Positions 10,611-22,233 of a stretch of 64,000 nucleotides of DNA are shown here, one piece after another; position 1 is the first letter of the stretch, and every line of letters begins with the position of its first letter. The stretch comes from Peromyscus leucopus (Eukaryota > Chordata > Mammalia > Rodentia > Cricetidae). The stretch covers positions 23,706,551 to 23,770,550 of the forward strand of contig NC_051085.1 in NCBI RefSeq assembly GCF_004664715.2, written 5' to 3'. The translations under genes and the position numbers were made by a program. Below the pieces are notes generated by a model. It worked only from the letters and a program-made list of their open reading frames with translations. It searched no databases and was not told the DNA's origin.

Positions 10611-11579
10611 GTAGAAACTCCAAACTTCCCTGAGTGTGTGGGAGAAGTCATCTTTGTTTTTATTTTCAATCAACTGAATTCAGGAGAACATATTAAGAAA
10701 TATTTCTGTGGCAGTTCTTTCTGATTTTGTAAAGATGTCTTACAGTTGGGATTTGAAAAGAAGGAATTTAATGTTGTATTATAACAGACATTTCTAGACT
10801 GGATTCTCTCCTCTAAAATTTTAATGTGCAGATGAATGCCCCAGGGACTCTTCTGAACGTGCAGATGGGTCTGTGTAGAGGCTGAGATCCTCTGTTTGTG
10901 AGATGGAGCCAGATGCTGTTCCTCTGAGTGGCAATGGTCTGTGGACAGGCCCTGTCAGTCTTAATGATGTTGGCAATCACTCTGAGCTAAAAAATAAACA
11001 ATTATTGAGCAAAAGCTTTTACAGCTCTGGGCAGAAATCTGGGAGGATGTGAGCCTCCTAGACATGGGACTTAAATGTTTCATCACACTGGGACTGATGT
11101 CAGATCTAGAAATAGGAGTGAGGGATGGAATGTTGGACCAAACTGTGGAGGTTAGCCAATGAGGGGCCTCGGGTTAATAAGACCATGACGCTACCGTGAC
11201 TATGTCTATTGATAAAGTTTGATATTATATTCCCAAAGTTACAACTGCATCACTCAGGGGGTTAGAAAGAGCTAGAAGCAGCCAGCTATTGTAGGGGGAA
11301 AGGGGGGGGGGTGAGCCTGTGGGAAGGGATCGAAAAGGAGATGTGACACCTGATTTGGCGAGCGAAGGTAGGCATGGGTTGGAGGGGGAGAAAGTACGAA
11401 CATCATCATCACCTTGAGACTCTGGACTCATGGGGCCTCTGACAAGCAGCCCAGAGGGCTCTGAGAAGTTCCCTTGTCTGCCTGTTGCTAACTCAATTAA
11501 ACCAGAGCTGGTGGGCCCCTTTTGAGAACTTGTAAAGAGTTCCAGGAAGATTAGTACACTTTCTATGCTTCCGTGTTTT
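10611..11579. other. Unannotated sequence, no gene seen
   Basis: Unique-looking DNA with a short G run near 11,300. There is no coding frame of note and no repeat family that I recognise. Confidence 0.35.
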
Positions 11580-11758
11580 ACAATTTAACTCTTTTTTTTT
11601 TTTCTGAGACAGGGTTTCTCTGTAGCTTTGGAGCCTGTCCTGGACTAGCTCTGTAAACCAGGCTAGCCTCGAACTCACAGATATCCACCTTCCTCTGCCT
11701 CCCGAGTGCTGAGATTACAGGCATGCGCCACCACCGCCCGGCTAACAATTTAACTCTT
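11580..11758 (-). mobile_element. B1 SINE, young, with 14-bp TSD
   Basis: The complement of a full-length B1 (11,594-11,744) runs from a T-run and 'ctgagacagggtttctctgt' to 'ccaccaccgcccggc'. The exact duplication 'acaatttaactctt' flanks it at 11,580-11,593 and 11,745-11,758. This is the expected product of L1-mediated target-primed insertion. Confidence 0.95.
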
Positions 11759-11764
11759 ATAGTG

Positions 11765-11912
11765 GGGATGCATGGCATGGGACACATGCGTGGCGCTCAG
11801 AGGGCAGCTTTTATGGAGCCCAGTTCACCTCTGCATGAGTTTCAGAGGCTGAACTCAGGTCTGCAGGCTTGCCCTGCAAACACCATTACCCACCGAGTCG
11901 CCTCAGCTGTCC
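11765..11912 (-). mobile_element. B3/B4-type SINE fragment, antisense
   Basis: 'ggctgaactcaggtctgcag', 'attacccaccgagtcgcctc' and 'agctgtcc' are the complement of the tRNA-like head (GGCTGGNGAGATGGCTCAGTGG...) plus part of the body. The 3' part is eroded. Confidence 0.6.
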
Positions 11913-12455
11913 TTCTCTCTCTGTAACACAAAGTTTACCGCAGAACTGTCAAGACGGCCTAGAGCTGTAGCGGACTGGAGTGTGACTGTATAGGGACAGA
12001 GGCAGGGGCTAGAGCATCGCTCTTCCCCATCGACTTGCATTCCGAAGGTGGAGAGGCAGGCCCATAGGAAAGTAATTAATTTGCCCACATGATACCATAA
12101 AAGTCACAGTGAAAGATTAGCGACAGTTTTTTTTGACAGTGTATACGCAATAAATCGTGGCAATTGCTGACAAGATAACAACCTTCAATAAACCGTACGG
12201 TGCAAATTATACTTTGAGAGCAAATGTCAGGCCCAAACCATGGCTTTTGTAAGGAGAAAAACTAACAAAATGGTGAGGTACACCCAGTCCATGCAGGAAG
12301 GGGTGCTGGACTTGTGCACTGTGATCCTTTCAAATAAATGGTTAGATGTCTGTGCTAATGTCGCTATTTCTTTAAAAGAATCTTCAGTGGCAGGCTTTTC
12401 CTCCTGTGAGTAACTTTAATCTTCAGTTTCAACTCTTAATCTTTCATTTTGCAGG
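11913..12455. other. Unannotated sequence, no gene seen
   Basis: No repeat or gene recognised. Only short frames are present. Confidence 0.35.
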
Positions 12456-12633
12456 TTTTTTTTTTTTTTTTTTTTTTTTCTTGGTTTATCGAGACAAGAT
12501 TTCTCTGTGTAGTTTTGGTGCCTGTCCTGGATCTCGCTCTGTAGACCAGGCTGGTCTCAAACTCACAGAGATCCACCTGGCTCTGCCTCCCAAGTGCTGG
12601 GATTAAAGGTGTGCACCACCACCGCTGCCCGGC
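12456..12633 (-). mobile_element. B1 SINE, full length, antisense
   Basis: A T-run of about 24 (12,456-12,479) is followed by the complement of B1 to 'accgctgcccggc'. Near-matching flanks 'ttcattttgcagg' and 'ttcatttagcagg' look like a decayed TSD. Confidence 0.95.
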
Positions 12634-12724
12634 TTCATTTAGCAGGCTTTTTAAAAAACAAATTCGTTTACCTAATGCATTGGTGTAGAGCAGGGTTAGT
12701 TTTAAAAAGATAATTAACTGTGAT

Positions 12725-13133
12725 TACCTGTGCTGTGGGATGTTCTGTATGGCAAATGTGTTGCTCTGATTGGTTAGTAAATAGAACACTGATTGGCCAG
12801 TAGTCAGGCAGGAGAAAGTATAGGCGGGACAAGGAGGAAAAAAAATTCTGAAAAGTAAAAGGCTGAGTCAGAGACACTGCCAGCTGCCACCATGACAAGC
12901 CGCATGTAAAGATGCCGGTAAGCCACAAGCCACGTGGCAAGGTATAGATTTATGGAAATGGGTTAATTTAAGATATAAAAACAGTTAACAAGAAGCCTGC
13001 CACAGCCATACAGTTTGTAAGCAATATAAGTCTCTGTGTTTACTTGGTTGGGTCTGAGCGGCTGTGGGACTGGCCGGTGAGAGAGTTTTGTCCTGACTGT
13101 GGGCCAGGCAGGGAAACTCTAACTACATACCTG
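12725..13133 (+). mobile_element. Solo LTR, same family as the 44-kb element, exact 6-bp TSD
   Basis: The LTR spans 12,731-13,127 (397 bp), begins TGCTGTGGGA and ends ACTACA. It is bounded by the identical hexamer tacctg (12,725-12,730 and 13,128-13,133). It holds two GATTGG motifs (12,767 and 12,789), TATA-like 'gatataaaaa' near 12,972 and 'gacaagg' blocks shared with the LTRs at 44,132-44,540 and 45,456-45,864, which lie in the opposite orientation. It is an independent insertion, not one end of a provirus with the 10-kb LTR, because each has its own TSD. Confidence 0.92.
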
Positions 13134-14032
13134 ACATTGCAAGCTGCTTTTACTTTAGAAGTAAAATCTACCTATGTGATCCCCTAGGTAGACGGCTGAC
13201 CTGGTTTGAGTCAGGGAGCATTCAGATTCATTGCTTAGGGCTAGGGAGACCTCAGCACTAGAGTACTTGCCTAGCCTGAAGTTTTATCCTCAGCTAAGCT
13301 GGGATAAACTGGGGCACCTGAAGAACCTGCCAGGCTCTTGTCATAACAGAGGAGGGCAGGAGCAGGAGCCAGGTCCTCAACCTGAGAGTTATTACGTGGA
13401 ATTCCACTATCAGGCAGGACACCACTTGATGTTTTATCTGTTGAGAGTGACATGCTCCTGAGCTACCTGGAGATTGCAAATTTACACCCCCAAATAACCC
13501 TCACCCTTTCTTTCTAGGCAAAAAGTCCGCGTTGAAGAAAGCTTTTTCCAATCCTGACTTCTCAGTTCACTAGGACACCCTTCAGCAAAGTACCAGCTTC
13601 TTAGAGACTTGGATTTCTCAACGCTGAAAGGAGACTGATAGAGAGGTCAACAACCTGTTGTGCAGGTGGTTGGAAGGTTTAGAAAGTGTGTGCACTCACA
13701 TAAAGTGTTTGGAACAGCCCTTAGTAACTTAGTACATGGAAAGTACTCAGTAGATTATATGTAACAGAAATTACATTGCTATTATCCCTCGGCCATACAG
13801 TTTGGGGCAAGCTGCTGTAGTTCTCTTTATTTGGGAAACTGGGATAATGGTACCCGTTTTGTCGTGTAAAATGGCAGTTGCTAAAGATGCTCAGACCCTA
13901 CAGAGCTTGAATGCTGACAGGCAAAGCTGGGAAGACCCTGGCTCTTCCACATCCTCTTCGGTTTACCTGGAAACAGACTTCTTAGCACACCAGGCTGGTG
14001 CTGGCTAGGTTGGTTTTTTGTTTCCTGGACAC
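13134..14032. other. Mostly unique sequence; weak MIR-like segments
   Basis: 'aagtactcagtag' (13,740) and 'gaaactgggataatggtacc' (13,837) resemble MIR segments, but the order does not fit one simple copy. No gene is recognised. Confidence 0.3.
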
Positions 14033-14258
14033 ATGCTGGGATAATCTGGGAGGAGGAATCTCAATTGAGAAAATGTTTCAAGTCATGGGGAGCAAGCCAG
14101 GAAGCAGTCTTCCTCCAGGGCTTCAGCTTCAGCTCCTGCCTGGACTCCTAGCCTTGGCTTCTTTCCCTTCACGCTAGACTATAGCTGAAATAAGCTATTT
14201 CTTCCCCAAGCGGCCATTGGTCACGATTTTACAACAGCACCTAGAAGGCAAGCTAAAA
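14033..14258 (+). mobile_element. Rodent medium-reiterated element, sense
   Basis: 'aatctcaattgagaaaatgt', 'catggggagcaagccaggaa', 'cttcagctcctgcctggact' and 'ttacaacagcacc' match in order the abundant rodent repeat that appears in antisense at 8,163-8,508. It is truncated at the 5' end and its 3' end is next to a B1. Confidence 0.6.
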
Positions 14259-14451
14259 GACACCTCTTCTCTCTTTTTATCTCTCTCTTTTTCTCGAGAC
14301 AGGGTTTCTCTGTGTAGCTTTTGGAGCCTATCCTGGATCCTGTTCTGTAGACCAGGCTGGCCTTGAACTCACAGAGATCTGCCTGGCTCTGCCTCCTGAG
14401 TGCTAGGATTAAAGGAGTGTGCCACTACCACCCAGCTGACACCTCTTCTCT
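14259..14451 (-). mobile_element. B1 SINE with 14-bp TSD, antisense
   Basis: The complement of full-length B1 (14,273-14,437) has its A-tail as 'ctttttatctctctcttttt'. The exact duplication 'gacacctcttctct' lies at 14,259-14,272 and 14,438-14,451. Confidence 0.95.
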
Positions 14452-17370
14452 TGATTGGTGGCTGGAACAGTATCCCAGGAAACAGGCTTGTTAGACATAT
14501 GAGCTAGAACCCAGAACTTTTCTCTTGAATGGCATCTGGAGTGATCAGTGGTTAAGGCTATACTATGAAAGCAAAGGAAGCTCACTAGAGGAAACTCCTG
14601 CTGCAGGCTGGGACCGTGGCTGCTCTCTGCCTTCAGGCCAGGTGTCATGGGGATGCTCTGGAGTTGAGTTCATCCGCACCATGCTTAAGTGTGAGGGAAT
14701 CATGGCTGTGGTCATGAACTCTCTGTCCATTTGGGATATGGTATCAGAGTACCACGGGTCAAATGGGGTTACGTAACAAATCCTAATTCTTGCAGCTCTA
14801 GAGGTCTGGGTGTTAAGATCGGGGCAGTGGCATGATTGGGTTCTTCCGCTTTGTGCTCACATAAGGACTTCTTTGGGTACATAGATAAAAAATGCGAGGG
14901 AAAGACAAGGAGAAAGGAAGGGCAGAGAGGGGAGGGCAGGGGAAGTGAAGAGGAGGGAGGGCAAGGTTTCCTTTCTGATAGGATATTTCTATTATGGGGC
15001 TCTAATCTCGCCTCTGTGAGTTCATCTTAAAATACTTCTCAAAAATCCCCGCTGAAGTGATCAGTAGAGACTGTCTCCTTCCTCTCGCCAGGTTCTTGTC
15101 CACCCTCTTCCAAGAATGGAGGAGGAAGACAGCAAGGAGGAAACAAGGGTCCGTTTATTTGCCCCGTAGGAATAACACTTTGAATGGGAAGGGAAGAACT
15201 CTGAGCCCCTTGGTGGCAACAAGATGGAGCCTAGCTGAGATGCCACAGGTATTACAGCCTCACGCGCTCATCAAGCTTTGGGGTGCCGACTGAAAAGATT
15301 GTGTTACAGCTGAAAAACTCTCGAAAGGCTTTGGGGTGTCAGCTGAGAACAGTCTCTCATAGAACAAGTCTGTTGGTCACTGAGAGACAGAGCAGGAGCA
15401 GATCTATCTCAGCAGATCTCTGGTGGCTGAGGGGGGAACAAGTCCCTTTCCTCCCCGCAGCCTGTCTGAGCCCCGGAGGTTGCCTCAAGGGATCTCTCTG
15501 GGAGAGAAGTCCCAGCACGGGAGCTGGGGAGGTTGTCTGTGTCAGTTTTCTCTTCGTCCTCCACAGCCTCATCTGTTCTCGCATCCCTAGAATGCCCAAA
15601 TTTATGCTATGTCAGCTGATTCTTGGTTGGCTGGGCGTGGTCATGCAAATAAGGTCAGAAATGGGCCGCCAGGGAAAAGCTGTCTGGGAGTTCCAAGTCC
15701 TGGCTGCTGTGGTGGTCTCTGCAGGCTGTAGCCGGCCGCTTTCCTACCTTGGTTGCTGTTAGGGCCCCTCCTGCATCAGGCGTTTGTTTTCTTGGTGACC
15801 CTCTTGCCTTTGGTGTTTGAGTTTCCAGCCTGTTGTCCCAGAGTGAGAAGTTCCACATCAGGGCCCCTCCTACCCATCGCTGCTTCTTACATGGTTTCGC
15901 TGGGAGATAGGGTTTCTGCATCACGTTTAGGAGGAGGTATGGGGAATACAAACACAGAGTCTGTAACATGAGCCAAATTATGCACGCAGTCAGGATAGTC
16001 TAGACTTTTACCTAGATACGCTGGTAATTGTAGGGGAACTGACCTGACCTGAGGACAAGGCAATGGGCAAGACAAGAATAGGTTTGACTGAGAGTCATCT
16101 ATGTAGACATTCAGAATTCTGGCTCCTTTAGCCTTGTTAAAAATCAACCCTTCTGATGGCTGGACTACTGAGAGGAGGGATGGAAGGAAGGTATGACAAA
16201 GTGGACCAGCGGTTTCTGTTCACTCCATCTCTGGGACAGCACTTGTGACGTTAAATAGGACCAAGGCCCATTTGATTTCATGGCCTGTGAGGGGGGCAAG
16301 TACTAATGTGGCCAATGGCTCAGTATTTGGGATTTCACACATGAAATGAAAAAATGAATCTGCTGCCCTGGAAGTGAGGAAGGATTGCAACAGTATATCA
16401 GTGAGATAAAATTGGGGTTTCTATGAGCCCCCAAGAATGCCAAGTCGAAGAACTTGTTAAAAGTTCATCCCCTCCCTCCCTCCCTCCTTCCCTGCCTTCT
16501 CTTGGTTTGCTCTAACTAGCTCTAAGGAGACCGTTAACTGAGTCCTCAGCTCATTGAGGGCATTGATGCTAGGTATTAATTAAATTAACACTAGGTATCA
16601 AGCTAAAGTGGCCTCTATTTTTTGAAGAATCAAATAGAGGAAGCAAGGTAGGGCTATTTCCAGTTGAACAAGCAGTTGGGATAGTTCCATGGAACAGCCA
16701 AAACAGAATCACATGAATAAAAACCAAACCAAATGCACCGATAACACATGACACAGTGGCCATGGGCTACGTTGGCTTTTCTGACTTCTCTGAATAGAGG
16801 GTAAATACAGGAAAGAGAGATTAATGTCTGGGGACAGTGATCCAGATGTGCTGCTCCTTAGAGAGCCAAGGACCCACCCCTTTTCTGCTTTCACTCCAGA
16901 ATTTCCACAGCAGGATCAAGGTTCACATTGGTTTCCAGCTTTCTGTGAGTGGTCAGGGCTCAGAGGACTTTGGAGGGCTGCCACACTGTCCGCCACACAG
17001 ACATGCTTTCCTGGGCCTCCTTTCTTTCTGCCCGCTCCTGTGTGCCTAAACCACCCACACATTGTCTTTCTCCAAATCTGAATAAAAATGACTTTGGGAT
17101 CTTACATTATTCCTAAGGCAGAAGTATTTGAAAAATCAATTTGGCTCCTAAGAACAGAAACCTGAAATAAAGAATGAAGTTCCACAGAAATCAATTGGTT
17201 GGAAAGTTCTGAATGTTTTCTTCTCTTTCCTTTATCTTACCTTCTTCTTGTCTTTCCTGTATAGCAACTAAAACATTCCTTATTCTCTAGGAAATCGCAT
17301 TCTGGCTAGTAACATGATCACACATAAACCGAATCTGAACGCTCATGATGTGATTATATAACAACACCAC
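14452..17370. other. Long unique stretch, no gene proven
   Basis: About 2.9 kb with no repeat that I can name. There is a purine-rich tract at 14,900-14,965. The longest frame is 15,283-15,762 (+, 159 codons), without a recognisable domain, and 15,057-15,293 lies upstream in another frame. An octamer-like 'atgcaaataagg' lies at 15,644, and an AATAAA at about 17,082 follows a pyrimidine-rich region. I cannot distinguish unannotated exons, an old LTR or neutral DNA. Confidence 0.35.
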
Positions 17371-17371
17371 T

Positions 17372-17595
17372 TTCTAGGCATTTATTTAAAAACAGAATCA
17401 AGTATTTGTATGTGCGCTATTTCATATAATTCTTAAAACAAAACAGCCATGTGTTTATAGTGTTCTCCACATTCTTTTGGATGAGAAAACCGAGGTTTAG
17501 AGAGATGAATCTTCCCGGCACCGCACAAAGGACTGAAACCTGTTTGATTTCCACCACGATGCCCCCTAAATCACAATGCCTACCTTTGCAGGCCA
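17372..17595 (+). mobile_element. MIR SINE, ancient
   Basis: 'gatgagaaaaccgaggttta' followed by 'gagagatgaat' is the MIR core (GATGAGGAAACTGAGGCNCAGAGAG), with MIR-like sequence on both sides ('atttcatataattcttaaaa', 'actgaaacctgtttgatttc'). Typical ancient-mammal divergence. Confidence 0.7.
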
Positions 17596-18394
17596 CGGTG
17601 ACTGTCAAAAAAAAAATTAACCCTTAGCCAGGAAGGTTTGGGCGGCTGATCGGAACTGAACTTGTCTTTGAAGGCTGTGTGGAAGACCTAGGGAGATGAA
17701 TACCATTTGTGGTCTTGTTGTGTCCTTGCCCTGATACCGCCTCTTGGAAGACACTGGTCCTTCTTCTTCATACATGAGCAGTTAGAGCGTGGTAGTTTTC
17801 CACACTGTGTGGAAACTGGTTATCATTAATCACTTCGTGCAGTCCTGTTTTCCTCAGGGGGCTCCTTTTGGACGCTGATAAATCTTTCTAATTAGCTGTA
17901 AAACTCACGAAAGCGAGACGTCATGTTTTAATCATAAGACACTTGGGCCATCGGCATTTTGTGTCCTGGTTGAATTTTTATTTTTGTTTACCAAGTTGGT
18001 TTGAGCTTATAACATTTTTAGTATTTCTCTTATAAGTCCACAGAGCTTGGGATTACACAGGCTATGAATTCTTTTCAGTAATGAAATCACAGAAATGCAA
18101 AAAAAGGGGGGGAGGCATAGACACATTATGAGTGGCTGATTTGCCCATGTGTTGGTGGAATAGTAAAAGCTCTGAGGTCTTCTCAGATAATTCAGTGCAG
18201 GCCCAGTTGAATAAAGGCTGGAATAGAGGCCAGTGTCCTGAACAATGAGCAAAAAAATGGGCTTGCTTTCTATTTTGTTCTCAGAAGTTTGAGTGAACTC
18301 TGACAAGAGCTGCAGTGAAGAATCAGGATTAGATGTCCCACTGAAGAATTGTGGTCAGTGCAGAAACTCACAACTGGTCTAAGTATAGATAATA
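17596..18394. other. Unannotated sequence, no gene seen
   Basis: No repeat or coding exon recognised. A 99-codon frame on the minus strand (18,007-18,306) shows no domain. Confidence 0.35.
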
Positions 18395-18488
18395 AATGAG
18401 TGTGGAGGGGTCTGCCACAGATGGGATGCCTGTATCAAATCCCGTCATCCCTCTAAGGCTCAGGAAGCACACAGGGAGAGAGAGAGAC

Positions 18489-18525
<37 letters not shown>

Positions 18526-18581
18526 CAGAGAGAGAGACAGAGACACACAGAGAGAGAGAGAGACAGAGAGAGACAGACAGA

Positions 18582-18668
<87 letters not shown>

Positions 18669-19153
18669 CAGTAAGAGCTAGCAGTCAGGGGGGATCAGAG
18701 AAAACAGTGTCTTCTGGATGTGGCAGGAATACTGGGCCAATGAACTCACAGCAACTGTTCTTGCCTGCATAAGACCTACACAAACCAAGCTAGTCTACAC
18801 CCAACACAGAGGGAAAAAGGGCTCATCAGTTCCTATCCCTAGTTGAGGAACTATTGACAGTTAATGGGTTTTGAGGGAGGGAGAAGAGTTGGTTTTCTTC
18901 TCCAACCCCTGGTTGGTTCACCACACTCCCCTGGGTGGCCCCACACCCATGAATATATGGACATCACAAATTAGAACCAGTAGGCTATAAAAAATTTTTA
19001 AAAAAAGAGAGAACACAAAGTTGGGAGAGGTTGGGGTAGATCTGGGAGGAGTTGGGGGTGAGCATGAACAAAATACACTGTATACATGTATAAATTTCTC
19101 AAAGAAATTAATATAAACATTATATTAAAATGAATAAATAAAAATGTAAAAAG
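18395..19153 (+). mobile_element. Rodent LINE-1 3' UTR, 5'-truncated, sense
   Basis: 'gtctgccacagatgggatgc', 'gaaaacagtgtcttctggat', 'tgggtggccccacacccatg' and the ending 'atacactgtatacatgtata' then 'aatttctcaaagaaattaat' with an A-rich tail follow the 3' UTR of old rodent (Lx-like) L1. No ORF2 is retained. The GA array lies inside it. Confidence 0.8.
18472..18665. repeat. (GA)n / (GAGACA)n purine array
   Basis: About 190 bp of GA dinucleotides with interspersed GAGACA units, pure GA from about 18,593. It is all purine apart from the C of GAGACA, sits inside the L1 3' UTR and is capable of triplex formation. The Arg/Glu-rich frame across it is an artefact. Confidence 0.95.
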
Positions 19154-19875
19154 TTGTAGCAACAACAGGAAAGAGAAGTTACTGAATTTAGTTTTTAGGT
19201 AGAGGATTGGCATGGGATCAGGAGGTCAGGTCTGGACTAAAATGCTCTCCATATTGTGAAATCTGGTGTCTCTACCTTCAGCACACTTCAGGATTGTCCA
19301 GAAATCTTAGTCCAGCACAAATTTCTGGGACCCCCCTCCTTCAGTCTCTGACTGGGAAGGTCTTGACTAGAGCCTGGAATTTTCATGTTAGACAGCGTCT
19401 TAGATGACGCTGGTACTGTTGCCACCCAAATGTGAGAGTCTGTCTTCTGTCCCGGCTCAGTACTAACTGCCCATGTGGTCTGAGCAGGACTTCCTCCCTT
19501 GGGCGGAAGTTACGATGGTCTTCAATGCTTTGACAACCACTTGACAAAAGTATGGACTGGGGACCTCGCTGATAAAAAATATTCGATTCATTTCCTCTTA
19601 CATTTGGAGTCAGATCCACTTTGTTGAAACAGTGGTGCGGACTTCTGTTCTGAAGTGTTCAGGACATGAACTAACACTGTTCTTCTGAGCGTGACTTTTG
19701 CATGCATTTAGGAGTTCCTACAGTGAACCGTGACCTGATAGTTTCCTCCACTGCCTTCCCTTTCTCCCCTTCTTTATAATTTCTTTCAGCACTGGAATTA
19801 AAAAAAACAACAACAACACTGTTACTTCTGTGTAATATACGTCTGTGCATATTGCACATGTGTTTCGTGGAGTTG
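19154..19875. other. Unannotated sequence, no gene seen
   Basis: No repeat or gene recognised. A poly-A/CAA tract lies at 19,800-19,817. Confidence 0.35.
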
Positions 19876-19945
19876 AGAACTGAACCCAGGGCCTTGTGCA
19901 TACTAGGTCCACAGCACCAGAGAGCTGTGTCTTCAACCTCTCTAT
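19876..19945 (-). mobile_element. ID-like SINE fragment, antisense
   Basis: 'gaacccagggccttgtgcat' and 'actaggtccacagcacc' are the complement of the ID core (ATGCNCAAGGCCCTGGGTTC). The rest is eroded. Confidence 0.6.
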
Positions 19946-20169
19946 GTGTGCTTTCCTGTCTTCTTATGCCCCACAGCACATAACAGAGAGTTCTGTGCTT
20001 TGTTAAGTGTTCAAAAAAATAAATTCTTACTGAGTTGAAACACTAAATTTTAAATGAGAGTAAGTTGCCAAAAGTTTACACCTAAAATAGTATCTTTTGA
20101 GAAGATTAACACAATCACAATCATCCTTCCCATGTGCATCTTAATACTGTCCAGGTTCCTAAAACAAAA

Positions 20170-20545
20170 ATCTCAGAGTGCGAGGGAGTTAACCAACATA
20201 AATTTATTCCTCACAGTTCTAGAATCTGAGAAGTTCAAGATCAAGGCGCTGGCAGACCTGGTATGTGTCAAGGACCAGCTCCCTGTTTTGCTGTCTTCTC
20301 ACTGTGCCCTCCCACCACAGAAATGAGAACTGCATAATTCACCTCCCTCTTCTCCCTCTTCCCCACCTCTCTCAAGTTCTCCATATGTAGCCCAGGCTCT
20401 CCTTGAACTCACGTTCCCCTTGCCTCTGTCTCCTGAGCACTGGGATTACAGGCCTGCGCTACCTCGAAGGCCTTACAGCTTTCATCTCCTCCTAAGAGGG
20501 TAAATGTAAGGAGAACACAGACATTCAGTCCACAGAAATGGGACT
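20170..20545 (-). mobile_element. Old MaLR-like LTR in antisense, interrupted by a B1 fragment
   Basis: 'aaatttattcctcacagttc', 'agttcaagatcaaggcgctg' and 'tgctgtcttctcactgtgcc' are the complement of a MLT/MST-like MaLR LTR 3' half. After a B1-derived segment the repeat resumes and ends 'acacagacattcagtccaca'. Ancient and non-coding. Confidence 0.5.
20379..20464 (-). mobile_element. B1-related fragment inside the MaLR-like LTR
   Basis: 'tatgtagcccaggctctcct', 'tgaactcacgttccccttgc' and 'ctgagcactgggattacagg' are the complement of B1. It divides the older element. Confidence 0.65.
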
Positions 20546-20944
20546 AAGAAGTTCAACAGAGCTGGAGAACAGACAATACCATCCCCTTGCACCTTCATGA
20601 AAATTGGATATAATAACAGAGCTATTTGGGCTCAAGTCTTGGGGAATAGCCCATGTAAGATGGTGTAGGATTTCTCCTACTAGGATTGCTGGGAGCAACT
20701 TCCTAGCTCTGTGTCTGAGGGAGGCATTTTCTTGGCAATCCTGGATGGCTTCGTCCCAGAGCTCACTGAAAACATAGCTTTCTGTACTTTAAAGGGACTT
20801 TGCCCACTCTGAGACCAGGACAATATGGTTGTTTCCCTCTTTCTTGCCTCAGGAAGAAAGATCACTGGGCATGCATTCTTTATTAATTACAGTTTGAGTT
20901 ACTGAACTCTGCAGACTGACTTTATCTTGATATTTCTCTCTTTT
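20546..20944. other. Unannotated sequence, no gene seen
   Basis: No repeat or gene recognised. Confidence 0.3.
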
Positions 20945-21058
20945 GTTCTTTGATTTTGAGATTGGATCTTGCTATGTAGCTCAAGCTGGCCTGGGACTCA
21001 ATTCTGCTTCTACTTCCCTAGTGCTGGGATTATCTACACCCACCACCATCCTTAGCAG
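20945..21058 (-). mobile_element. Old B1-related SINE, antisense
   Basis: 'gagattggatcttgctatgt', 'agctcaagctggcctgggac' and 'ccctagtgctgggattat' are the complement of an old, diverged B1 (proto-B1). Confidence 0.7.
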
Positions 21059-21550
21059 TAATGCATTTTTAACTGCTGGAGAAATTGCTTTCTGAAATTC
21101 TAGTTAATAAATGAAATCCTTTCAGTGGGAAATTGTGACTTGCTTTTGTTTATTCATTCTCAAATGGGAACATGAATCACAAAGTCACAATGTAAAACCA
21201 CTTTGGAAATAATTACTCACCTACTTTCCCAGTAACTGAACATTTCATGGGATAGGAATAGAAAGTACAGTTCCCCCTTGGTGCCTGTGGGGTGGGGAGG
21301 ATTGTTTCCAGCACCCATCTCCTTGGATGCCAAACTCCGTGGATGCTTGAGTCTCTTATATGAAATGGCATAGCATTTGCGCATAATCTGCACACATCTT
21401 TGTATATACATAAAATAATCATTAGGTTACTTAAGATACCTAATGGAATATTAATGCTGTGTGAACAGTTTCTATACTGCATTATTTAGGGACCAGCATG
21501 AAGGACAGGGAAACGATATATATTCTGCAAAGTCATAACTCTTTGTTTTG
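21059..21550. other. Unannotated sequence, no gene seen
   Basis: Unique-looking. There is a possible eroded element around 21,240-21,480 that I cannot name. Confidence 0.3.
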
Positions 21551-22186
21551 TAGAATATTTTTTTTTAAAAAAATATTTATTTATTTATTTTACATCCTGA
21601 CCATAGTTTCTCCTCCCTTCTCCCTTCCAGTACCCCCTCCTACCTCTCATCTGCCCCCTCCCAATCCAGTTCTCCTCAGTTTCTGTTTAGAAAAGGGCAG
21701 GCCTCCCATGGATACCAACGAAACATGGCACATCAAGTTGCAGTAAGACTAAACACCTCCCCTTGTATTAAGGCTGGGCAAGGCAATCCAGTATGAGGAG
21801 TAGGGTCCCAAAAGCCAGGAAAAGTGTCAGAGACAGCCCCTGTTCCCACTGTTAGGAGTCCCACAAGAAGGCCAAACTACACAACTGTCACATATTTGCA
21901 GAGGGCCTAGGTCAGTCCATTGAAGTCTGTGGTTGTCAGTTCATTCTGTGAGCTCCCATGAGCCCAGCTTAGTTGATTCTGTGGGTTTTCTTATGGTGTC
22001 CTTGACCCCTCTGGCTCTTACTTTCCTTCCTCCCCCTCTTCAGCAGGATTCCCAGAGCTCCGCCTAATGTTTGGCTGTGGGTCTCTGCATCTGTTTCCTT
22101 CAGTTACTGGATGAAGCCTCTCTGATGACAATTGGGCTAGGCACCGATCTATGGGTACAGCAGAATATCATTAGGAATCATTTCAT

Positions 22187-22233
<47 letters not shown>

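Noticed and set aside
10242..13127. A single provirus with LTRs at 10.2 and 12.7 kb
   Set aside because: Each LTR has its own exact 6-bp TSD, they belong to different subfamilies, and B1 and B3/B4 SINEs plus unique DNA lie between with no retroviral sequence.
18396..18674. Arg/Glu-rich 92-codon frame
   Set aside because: Produced by the (GA)n array inside an L1 3' UTR.
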